5,005 nt of DNA, from assembly GCA_013044305.1 (NCBI GenBank), contig JABEUT010000251.1, positions 1-5,005 on the forward strand, read 5' to 3'. The stretch is from Bacteroidia bacterium. Its GTDB lineage: Bacteria > Bacteroidota > Bacteroidia > JABEUT01. The notes beneath the pieces were generated by a model. It was not told the origin of the DNA. It searched no databases and worked only from the letters and a program-made list of their open reading frames with translations. Both the position numbers and the translations under genes were made by a program. Below, in pieces: positions 1 through 5,005 of the stretch (positions are counted from its first letter, which is position 1; each line of letters starts with the position of its first letter).

Positions 1-53
1 AGGAGGAGGAGCAGAAGAAGAAAGACGATGCCACCCCTACCCAGGTAAAGTAA
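1..53 (+). CDS. C-terminal tail of an upstream protein (5' end outside window)
   Basis: Reading from base 3, sixteen codons give EEEQKKKDDATPTQVK followed by TAA at 51-53. A run of acidic then basic residues with a Thr/Pro/Gln end is typical of a soluble protein's disordered C-terminus. This frame reads more naturally than the two other forward frames: one is Arg-rich and stops at 46-48, the other is a Cys/Arg/Leu mixture. The product cannot be identified from 16 residues. The opposite strand is also open here but ends in a run of leucines that merely mirrors the GAG/GAA repeats. The gene would be co-oriented with the surface-protein gene, but the 226-base gap argues against tight coupling. 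Confidence 0.4.
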   Translation, partial: EEEQKKKDDATPTQVK

Positions 54-279
54 CTGCACAGCGGAGATCCCGGTTGCTATATTCACTTCTTTTTCCGGGG
101 CTGCAGGTTCTGTAGCTGCTTTCCGAGCAGAAATCTTGCCGGGATGTTTGTTTATAACGCGAGGGTGAGTTAAGTGCAGACTAATAATTTACCGGAATGG
201 AGGAATTATAACCAAATGTTCTGATTTTTTTAAACTATTACAATAATAAGGACTCTAACCGGAACACCATTATAGTACA
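54..279. other. Intergenic region upstream of the surface-protein gene
   Basis: No credible gene is seen. The first half is of mixed composition and contains two weak stem-loops: 100-106 with 110-116 (one G-U pair, 3-base loop) and 116-120 with 126-130 (5 pairs). Neither is followed by a T-run, so neither is called a terminator. The second half (about 181-250) is A/T-rich and includes seven consecutive T at 225-231. I found no clean TAnnTTTG element; the nearest is GATGTTTG at 143-150, one base off. There is no Shine-Dalgarno sequence close to the GTG at 280; the nearest purine-rich AAGGA lies about 28 bases upstream. Confidence 0.6.
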
Positions 280-2982
280 GTGAGAAAGATTTCCTTCACC
301 TTCATATTTCTGTTATCGTGGCTTATTGCCGGAGCAACCCATCAGGTATCCGGCTATATTACCGTTAAATGGATTACAGGTACAACCTATCTGGTAACCA
401 TTAATGACTTCACTAATATATGCAACACCAGCGCCGATCGCGATACGTTGAGAATATATTGGGGCGATGGCACCAGCGATGTGGTGGCGCGTTACAACGG
501 AGTTGATACCGGCAACTATCCCTGGGGAGTGGAGATTTGCCGCTGCCGCAAAATAAGTTTGTATAAAGGCACGCACAGCTACCCCGGACCCGGCGTTTAC
601 CGCATGTGGTTCGACGACCCCGACCGGATGTACAACATATACAACTGCGGCGGCCCCAGTTCAGGGTCATACGATATGTACCTGTACAATACCCTTATTA
701 TAAGCCCATATAGCGGCGACAGCATTTCTTCGCCCGTATTAACCAATCCGGTAACCTGTATTTACGCCTGCGGCGGCGAATGTTATAATTTCAACCCCGG
801 AGCATATTCACCTACAGGCGACAGCCTGTCCTATGTGCTTGGCAAGTCCCTGACCATAGGCGGTGCGGTTGTACCGGGCTACTTCCTGCCCCCGTCCAAC
901 GGCGTAAGCGGAAATATAAACCTGAACAGCGTAACCGGAACCTTCTCCTGGTGCAGCCCTCCGAATCCGACAGGCGCCAACGACACCACCTTCAATTTTG
1001 TGGAACTTATTGTTGATTACAAAAAAGCAAATTTCCGCGGACACGTAATTTCGTTTCCCGTGGATACGATGGAATGCGAATTTGAGATTATACTGAAGGG
1101 CAATTGTAAAAGAGACACACCCGTAATTTCGGGCATTGCCGATACCTGCATACTCGAAGGCACCAGTCTGTCGCTGAAATACTCCGCCTCCGACCCTGAC
1201 GGACACGCAATAACCATGGCGGCCTCCGGGCTTCCATTCCAGGAAAGCCCGCCTGCAACCCAGGTGGTGGTAGGTTCAAACCCCGCCCAGCTTAATTTTA
1301 ACTGGAATACCAATTGCAGCGAAGTAATGCAGAACCCCTACCAGCTGCTTATCTCCGTTACCGACAACGGCACTCCTCCGCTCAACTCCTATTTCAGCAC
1401 CAGTATTTATGTGGTTGCGCCCGGTCCGGCACATTTGTATGCCGCTCTATTGGGCAACGCCGTAAAACTTCACTGGAACCCCGATATATGTCCCGAAGTG
1501 ATTGGCTACAGCATATACCGGCACACAGGATGTTATAAATGGAGGCCTTCAGATTGCGAAACGGGAGTGCCTTCCTTTACAGGATATACGCTTATAGGAA
1601 CCACCGCCGGATACAACGACACAACCTTTACAGATAATAACGGAGGATCGGGGCTTCCCACAGCCTCCAGCTTCGATTATATGGTGGTTGCCGATTTTCC
1701 GCTATCGGCAGGTGGGGCGCAAAGCTATGTCTCGCCCGATACATGTCTGGTCATTAAACGCTCCGACCCTGTGCTTACCAATGTGAGCGTTAACTATACC
1801 GATCCGAACAGGGGCAAAATGTTTGTGAGGTGGGAGAAGCCTGCCGGCGGCACAAGTAACGCAGGACTGGACACGGTTGCAACCCCGCCGCCATACAAAT
1901 ATGTGCTGATGCGGGCTGCGGGAATAAGCAACAACAATTTTACAAGGATAGACAGTGTTATATCACCCTTTTACGCATCCAATATCGATACAGCATATAC
2001 AGATACGGCTCTGAACACCTCGGGCACGGGCTATAACTACGCCATAAAATTTTATTATCAGCTCAATAATTATGCCGGTACAGCCCATTCGGCATCATCC
2101 ATTGTGCTCACCGTTAAACCGGATAACAAGAAAACCCGTCTCTCATGGGTTTCCAATGTACCGTGGACCGATTCCACCATAAGCATTTTCCGTGAAGACC
2201 CGCCCCCAGCTGCGCCTGTCTTCAACCATATTGCAACCATTTCGGGCCTGGCGAGCGCTTATACCGACACCAACCTGGTAAACGGAAAAAGCTATTGCTA
2301 TTACGTGGAAAGCCGCAGCGCCTATTCCGACCCGACCATCGCCCATCCGCTCTTCGATTCGTCGGAGGTGATGTGCGCCATACCCAAGGACACGGTTCCG
2401 CCCTGCAAGCCGGTATTAAATATCTATCCCAAATGCCTTGAGCAAACCGATTCGCTTGTATGGAGCTACCCCGTCTGCCCCGCGAACAGCGACAAGCTGC
2501 TTGAATACAAAATATTTTTTTCGCCGCTTACCGGCGCTGATGTAACGCTGCTTGCCACCATTACCAATATAAAAGACACCGTATATGTGCTCAATAACCT
2601 GAACTCGGTGGCGGGCTGCTATGCGGTGGTGGCGGTAGATTCTGCCATGTACGAAAGCCCCATAGATACAATCTGCGTGGATAACTGCCCCGAATACAGG
2701 CTCCCTAATGTGTTTACTCCCAACGGCGACGGCAAAGACGATGAATTTACCCCTATTATACCATACAGATTTGTGCAGAGCATAGACATTGACATATTCA
2801 ACCGCTGGGGGCAAATCATGTTCCACACCAACGACCCCGGCATATTTTGGAATGGCAACGATGAAACGACCGGCAAACCCTGCCCTGACGGCGTTTATTA
2901 TTACGTATGCGTGGTGAACGAAGAACACGTTACAGGCATCAAACCGGTAACCCTTACCGGGTTTGTGCAGATATTAAGATAG
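280..2982 (+). CDS. Secreted multidomain surface protein with T9SS type B (gliding-motility) C-terminal domain
   Basis: This is a 900-residue secreted protein, predicted to be exported by Sec and then moved through or onto the outer membrane by the type IX secretion system. Start: GTG at 280 is the first start codon after an in-frame TAA at 256-258, and a signal peptide follows at once (basic RK, hydrophobic core about 5-16, likely cleavage after AGA at 17-19). Next is a beta-rich Bacteroidota-type N-terminal region (about 20-276) with WGDGT at 61-65 and FNPGAYSPTGDSLSY at 171-185. A cadherin/Ig-like stretch follows (about 278-380; SASDPDGH at 302, SVTDNGTPPL at 359). About four fibronectin-III-like units fill 383-800, three of them with a (Y/F)TD(T/N) turn before a Tyr-rich strand (450, 573, 661). 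The C-terminus (803-900) carries LPNVFTPNGDGKDD at 808-821 and IFNRWGQ at 839-845, hallmarks of the CHU_C/TIGR04131-type sorting domain. There are 26 cysteines, compatible with disulfides outside the cytoplasm. No catalytic domain is recognised; an adhesive or structural role is inferred. Ligand unknown. Confidence 0.93.
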   Translation: MRKISFTFIFLLSWLIAGATHQVSGYITVKWITGTTYLVTINDFTNICNTSADRDTLRIYWGDGTSDVVARYNGVDTGNYPWGVEICRCRKISLYKGTHSYPGPGVYRMWFDDPDRMYNIYNCGGPSSGSYDMYLYNTLIISPYSGDSISSPVLTNPVTCIYACGGECYNFNPGAYSPTGDSLSYVLGKSLTIGGAVVPGYFLPPSNGVSGNINLNSVTGTFSWCSPPNPTGANDTTFNFVELIVDYKKANFRGHVISFPVDTMECEFEIILKGNCKRDTPVISGIADTCILEGTSLSLKYSASDPDGHAITMAASGLPFQESPPATQVVVGSNPAQLNFNWNTNCSEVMQNPYQLLISVTDNGTPPLNSYFSTSIYVVAPGPAHLYAALLGNAVKLHWNPDICPEVIGYSIYRHTGCYKWRPSDCETGVPSFTGYTLIGTTAGYNDTTFTDNNGGSGLPTASSFDYMVVADFPLSAGGAQSYVSPDTCLVIKRSDPVLTNVSVNYTDPNRGKMFVRWEKPAGGTSNAGLDTVATPPPYKYVLMRAAGISNNNFTRIDSVISPFYASNIDTAYTDTALNTSGTGYNYAIKFYYQLNNYAGTAHSASSIVLTVKPDNKKTRLSWVSNVPWTDSTISIFREDPPPAAPVFNHIATISGLASAYTDTNLVNGKSYCYYVESRSAYSDPTIAHPLFDSSEVMCAIPKDTVPPCKPVLNIYPKCLEQTDSLVWSYPVCPANSDKLLEYKIFFSPLTGADVTLLATITNIKDTVYVLNNLNSVAGCYAVVAVDSAMYESPIDTICVDNCPEYRLPNVFTPNGDGKDDEFTPIIPYRFVQSIDIDIFNRWGQIMFHTNDPGIFWNGNDETTGKPCPDGVYYYVCVVNEEHVTGIKPVTLTGFVQILR
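2944..2960. other. Short perfect hairpin near the 3' end of the surface-protein gene
   Basis: CCGGTAA (2944-2950) and TTACCGG (2954-2960) pair perfectly around a CCC loop. Allowing one bulged G at 2961, the stem extends by three A-T pairs (AAA 2941-2943 with TTT 2962-2964). It lies inside the coding sequence (GIKPVTLTGF), about 20 bases before the stop codon. It has no long T-run after it, so it is not a canonical intrinsic terminator. It could slow or protect the 3' end of the transcript, or be a chance product of the codons used. Confidence 0.35.
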
Positions 2983-3016
2983 ACCGAAGCACTGATTAAG
3001 GATTGGCAACAAGCCT
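2983..3016. other. Convergent intergenic gap of 34 bases
   Basis: This gap separates the 3' ends of the surface-protein gene (+) and the phosphodiesterase gene (-). I see no strong stem-loop with a T-run on either strand. If transcription ends by an intrinsic signal, that signal must overlap one of the coding ends, such as the hairpin at 2944-2960. Otherwise the two transcripts overlap at their 3' ends. Confidence 0.6.
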
Positions 3017-3781
3017 TCAGCATTTTAGAACAAGACCGTCGTAAGCCAGCCTGACAAAGGCAGGCAGTTCCTTTTCCACCTCGGCATGCTTGCCAAGCTG
3101 GTGGCTTATATGTGTGAAATAAGCTTCCTTCGGATTCCATTTTTCAATAAGCGCCAGGGCTTCGCGGAAGCTGAAATGCGAAAGGTGATGCTCCCGGCGC
3201 AAGGCATTCAGCACGATTATCTCCGAGCCCTTTATTTTTTCCTGCTCTTCTTCGCTGATAAAATTGGCGTCGGTTATATAAGTAAAATTTTTTATCCTGT
3301 AAGCCATTACAGGCAGCTTAAAGTGCATTACCTGTATTGGAGTAAACGTGGATTTGCCAATAGTGAAAGGCTCCGTGCCTACGCGGTGCATCCTTATTTC
3401 GGGTATGCCCGGGTACTGCTCCTTTGAGAAAATGTAGGGGTATTCGCGGCTTCGGATGGCTTCCTGCACCTGGTCGTCGGCATATATATCAATAGGGCGC
3501 TTCATTACAAAGTTAAATGCGCGCAGGTCGTCCAGCCCTGCAATATGGTCGCGGTGTTCGTGGGTATAAATCACGGCGTCGAGCCTCTTTACTGCCGTCC
3601 GAAGCATCTGCTGCCTGAAATCGGGGCCGGTATCTACCACATAGGTCTCCCCTTCGTTTTCTATCAATATGGAAGAGCGCAGCCTTTTGTCGCGGCTGTC
3701 AGCAGAGCGACACACACTGCAGTCGCAGGCTATGATGGGAACCCCCTGTGATGTGCCGGTGCCAAGAAACGTAATGGTCAT
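3017..3781 (-). CDS. MBL-fold metallohydrolase, PhnP-like (phosphoribosyl cyclic phosphodiesterase family)
   Basis: This is a 254-residue cytoplasmic enzyme of the metallo-beta-lactamase fold, with no signal peptide. The start MTITFLGTGTSQGVP places the conserved GTGTSQGVP loop at 7-15. The metal-binding motif is THEHRDH (His74, His76, Asp78, His79), and His153 (VMHF), Asp171 (ITDANF) and His224 (THISH) complete a dinuclear site. Cys19, Cys21 and Cys24 (CDCSVC) with His227 reproduce the extra structural zinc site of PhnP, with spacing close to that of the E. coli enzyme as I recall it. PhnP hydrolyses 5-phosphoribosyl 1,2-cyclic phosphate in the carbon-phosphorus lyase pathway. No phn genes are visible here, and stand-alone Bacteroidota homologues are usually annotated only as MBL-fold hydrolases, so family is confident and substrate is not. 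It is divergent from purH and convergent with the surface-protein gene, so it is probably transcribed alone, with a very short leader. Confidence 0.93.
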   Translation of the reverse strand: MTITFLGTGTSQGVPIIACDCSVCRSADSRDKRLRSSILIENEGETYVVDTGPDFRQQMLRTAVKRLDAVIYTHEHRDHIAGLDDLRAFNFVMKRPIDIYADDQVQEAIRSREYPYIFSKEQYPGIPEIRMHRVGTEPFTIGKSTFTPIQVMHFKLPVMAYRIKNFTYITDANFISEEEQEKIKGSEIIVLNALRREHHLSHFSFREALALIEKWNPKEAYFTHISHQLGKHAEVEKELPAFVRLAYDGLVLKC

Positions 3782-3795
3782 AGCTTACAAAAAGT

Positions 3796-3803
3796 CAAAT
3801 TTA
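3796..3803 (-). promoter_or_regulatory. Candidate -7 promoter element (TAAATTTG) for the PhnP-like gene
   Basis: The plus-strand CAAATTTA reads TAAATTTG on the minus strand and matches the Bacteroidota housekeeping sigma -7 consensus TAnnTTTG exactly. It lies 14 bases upstream of the start codon, so the transcript would have a leader of only about 5-10 bases. No clean TTTG -33 element is seen at the expected 17-23 base distance. In A/T-rich DNA an 8-base match with two free positions can occur by chance. Confidence 0.4.
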
Positions 3804-3850
3804 AAAAATATGTGCTTGTCGATTTATATGAAATAGAAAAGAAAAAGAAA

Positions 3851-3858
3851 TACTTTTG
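3851..3858 (+). promoter_or_regulatory. Candidate -7 promoter element (TACTTTTG) for purH
   Basis: TACTTTTG matches TAnnTTTG exactly and sits 49 bases before the first ATG of purH, predicting a leader of roughly 40-45 bases. The -33 position has only a poor match (TTTA at 3823-3826, 24 bases upstream). Position, orientation and consensus fit a purH promoter; the missing -33 box keeps this tentative. Confidence 0.5.
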
Positions 3859-3907
3859 CCGGAGCAGGCTATCCACAGATAAAAACACATCCTCTATAAT
3901 AAATAAT

Positions 3908-5005
3908 ATGATGCAGAATGCACTTGTTTCGGTATTCGACAAGGAAGGGCTCGAACCCATCGTGCGCCGTATGCATGCGCTCGGGATAAAAATTTTAAGC
4001 ACCGGAGGCACTCAACAATACATAGAATCGCTCGGGATAAAAGTAGTGCCCGTTGAAGATCTCACCTCCTTTCCGGCCATATTGGGCGGGCGCGTAAAAA
4101 CCCTGCACCCCCGCGTGTTCGGTGGCATACTGGGCCGGCGCGACCTGGCCGGCGACATGGAAGAATTCAGCAAACACGGCATACCGCCCATCGATCTGGT
4201 GATAGTGGACCTGTACCCTTTTGAGAAGACCGTGGAGTCGGGCGCTGACGAAGACGAGGTAATAGAAAAAATAGATATAGGGGGAATATCGCTGATACGC
4301 GCCGCCGCCAAAAATTACAGGCATGTAACCGTTGTGCCTTCAAAACAGGAGTATGCCGATTTGCTGGGGATATTAAACACGCATTCGGGCGAGCCTACGC
4401 CGGATCAGCGCCGGAAACTGGCAGCAAAGGCCTTCGGCATAACCTCGCGCTACGATATGCGCATACAGGAGTACTTTTCGGGCGCCAGGCCATTGCGCTA
4501 TGGCGAAAACCCCCACCAGAAGGCGGCATTTTATGGCAACCTGGAGGCTGTATTTACCCAGCTCAACGGAAAGGAACTGTCGTACAACAACCTGCTGGAC
4601 GTGGATGCCGCCATAAACCTGATTTCGGAATTCAGCAATACCGCCTTTGCCATAATAAAACACAACAACGCCTGCGGCCTGGCCGAACGCCCCAAACTGA
4701 TACAAGCCTGGAGGGATGCACTTGCCGGCGACCCCGTCTCGGCTTTTGGCGGGATACTTATTACCAACGCGGCAATTGATATGGAGGCGGCAGGCGAAAT
4801 AGACAAGCTCTTTTTCGAAGTGCTGCTCGCACCGCGCTTCGACGGGGAAGCGCTTGAACTGCTAAAAAAGAAAAAAAACAGGATTATACTTCAGCTGCAT
4901 CCCTTTACCCCACCCCGCAAAAATTTCCGCTCCATCCTGAACGGAATGATGGTGCAGTCTCTTTCCTGCACCATCATTCCGTTCAGGATGGAGCGGAAAT
5001 TTTTG
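3908..5005 (+). CDS. purH: PurH: bifunctional AICAR formyltransferase / IMP cyclohydrolase (3' end missing)
   Basis: PurH catalyses the last two steps of purine synthesis: formyl transfer from 10-formyl-THF to AICAR, then ring closure to IMP. The window gives 366 codons open to the edge, against roughly 500-530 residues in complete enzymes. The N-terminal cyclohydrolase (MGS-like) domain shows SVFDKEGL (8-15), LSTGGT (30-35), GGRVKTLHPRVFGGIL (60-75), DLYPF (101-105) and IDIGGISLIRAAAKN (122-136). The transformylase domain shows LRYGENPHQKAAFYG (196-210), SYNNLLDVDAA (225-235), the catalytic KHNNACG (251-257), DPVSAFGGI (275-283) and KKKNRIIL (321-328). Family-like sequence runs to NGMMVQ (345-350, base 4957). 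The last 16 residues come from the spacer and inverted copy described at 4918-5005 and are very likely spurious. Two adjacent ATGs (3908, 3911) could start it; I chose the first, but the second would drop only one Met. Divergent from the PhnP-like gene. Confidence 0.96.
   Translation, partial: MMQNALVSVFDKEGLEPIVRRMHALGIKILSTGGTQQYIESLGIKVVPVEDLTSFPAILGGRVKTLHPRVFGGILGRRDLAGDMEEFSKHGIPPIDLVIVDLYPFEKTVESGADEDEVIEKIDIGGISLIRAAAKNYRHVTVVPSKQEYADLLGILNTHSGEPTPDQRRKLAAKAFGITSRYDMRIQEYFSGARPLRYGENPHQKAAFYGNLEAVFTQLNGKELSYNNLLDVDAAINLISEFSNTAFAIIKHNNACGLAERPKLIQAWRDALAGDPVSAFGGILITNAAIDMEAAGEIDKLFFEVLLAPRFDGEALELLKKKKNRIILQLHPFTPPRKNFRSILNGMMVQSLSCTIIPFRMERKFL
4918..5005. repeat. Perfect 40-base inverted repeat with 8-base spacer at the window end
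   Basis: Bases 4918-4957 are repeated as an exact reverse complement at 4966-5005, around the spacer TCTCTTTC (4958-4965), with no mismatch in 40 positions. The left arm lies in the conserved purH codons for NFRSILNGMMVQ. The right arm encodes the same peptide on the opposite strand and reaches the last base of the window. A perfect arm made of one gene's conserved coding sequence, with family resemblance lost at the fold, is what a foldback chimera at a contig end looks like. A natural hairpin is less likely because it would destroy an otherwise intact purH. Confidence 0.97.

Larger units (their letters stand above)
3782..3907. other. A/T-rich divergent intergenic region between the PhnP-like gene and purH
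   Basis: These 126 bases separate two divergent start codons. The region is rich in A-tracts on the plus strand (for example 3803-3808 and 3836-3849). It holds a candidate Bacteroidota -7 element for each direction, listed separately. No Shine-Dalgarno sequence precedes either start; an A/T-rich stretch before the ATG is usual in this phylum. I see no purine riboswitch or PurR-like operator, though a weak operator would not be recognisable by eye. Confidence 0.6.

Noticed and set aside
100..130. Two small adjacent stem-loops as a terminator of the upstream gene
   Set aside because: The stems are short, one needs a G-U pair, and no T-run follows.
1..192. Open minus-strand frame from about 190 to the left edge, ending in a hydrophobic run
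   Set aside because: The leucine run is only the complement of the GAG/GAA repeats. No ATG precedes it, and the plus-strand reading has a more natural stop and composition.
197..224. Tiny reading frames (MEEL at 197-211 and MF at 216-224), the second preceded by GGAGG
   Set aside because: They are two to four codons long with no evidence of translation. Strong Shine-Dalgarno use is uncommon in Bacteroidota, and the motif is easily due to chance.
313..2928. Several minus-strand open frames inside the surface-protein gene, up to about 170 codons
   Set aside because: They lie opposite a long, motif-supported gene and show no recognisable domains. They are antisense shadows.
3086..3751. Plus-strand open frames opposite the PhnP-like gene
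   Set aside because: The minus strand carries a complete metallohydrolase with all its ligands. The plus-strand translations show no family motifs.
3995..4806. Minus-strand open frames opposite purH
   Set aside because: purH motifs are continuous on the plus strand throughout. The minus-strand frames are composition-driven shadows.
4858..4879. A AAA AAG and A AAA AAC heptamers in frame in purH, resembling programmed frameshift sites
   Set aside because: They arise from a Lys-rich KKKKN stretch that is normal in this part of PurH. The only strong downstream structure is the probable foldback artefact, and PurH is not known to use frameshifting.
4918..5005. Hairpin telomere, terminator or mobile-element end as explanation of the inverted repeat
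   Set aside because: The arm is ordinary conserved purH coding sequence, no transposase or telomere-resolution gene is present, and the structure would truncate purH. An artefact explains all observations more simply.

Overview
The window is an ordinary piece of a Bacteroidota chromosome, most likely from an uncultured or draft assembly. The lineage call rests on three things: a large secreted protein ending in the gliding-motility/type IX secretion (T9SS) type B C-terminal domain, a PurH with KHNNACG in the AICAR-transformylase site (the form I associate with Bacteroidota), and TAnnTTTG-type promoter elements with no Shine-Dalgarno sequence at the starts. ATA is a common isoleucine codon in the genes on both sides. 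I cannot resolve genus or order.

Layout. Positions 1-53 hold what is probably the last 16 codons of an upstream gene (charged, low-complexity tail, low confidence). A 226-base non-coding stretch follows. Positions 280-2982 (+) encode a 900-residue multidomain surface protein: signal peptide, a Bacteroidota-type N-terminal beta-rich region, a cadherin/Ig-like segment, about four fibronectin-III-like repeats and the T9SS type B sorting domain. It converges, with a 34-base gap, on a 254-residue PhnP-type metallo-beta-lactamase-fold phosphodiesterase at 3017-3781 (-). That gene is divergent from purH (3908 to the window edge, +), across a 126-base A/T-rich region with a candidate promoter facing each way.

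The genes do not form an obvious pathway. The surface protein would act outside the cell, the phosphodiesterase on cyclic phosphate metabolites in the cytoplasm, and PurH in the last two steps of IMP synthesis. The phosphodiesterase and PurH both touch phosphoribosyl chemistry, but the divergent arrangement alone does not establish a link.

The most unusual signal is at the right edge. The last 88 bases (4918-5005) are a perfect 40-base inverted repeat around an 8-base spacer. The left arm is genuine conserved purH coding sequence; the right arm is its exact reverse complement, and the purH protein stops resembling its family at the fold. This looks like a foldback (snap-back) chimera at a contig end rather than biology. 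I found no new defence, mobile or RNA system here.
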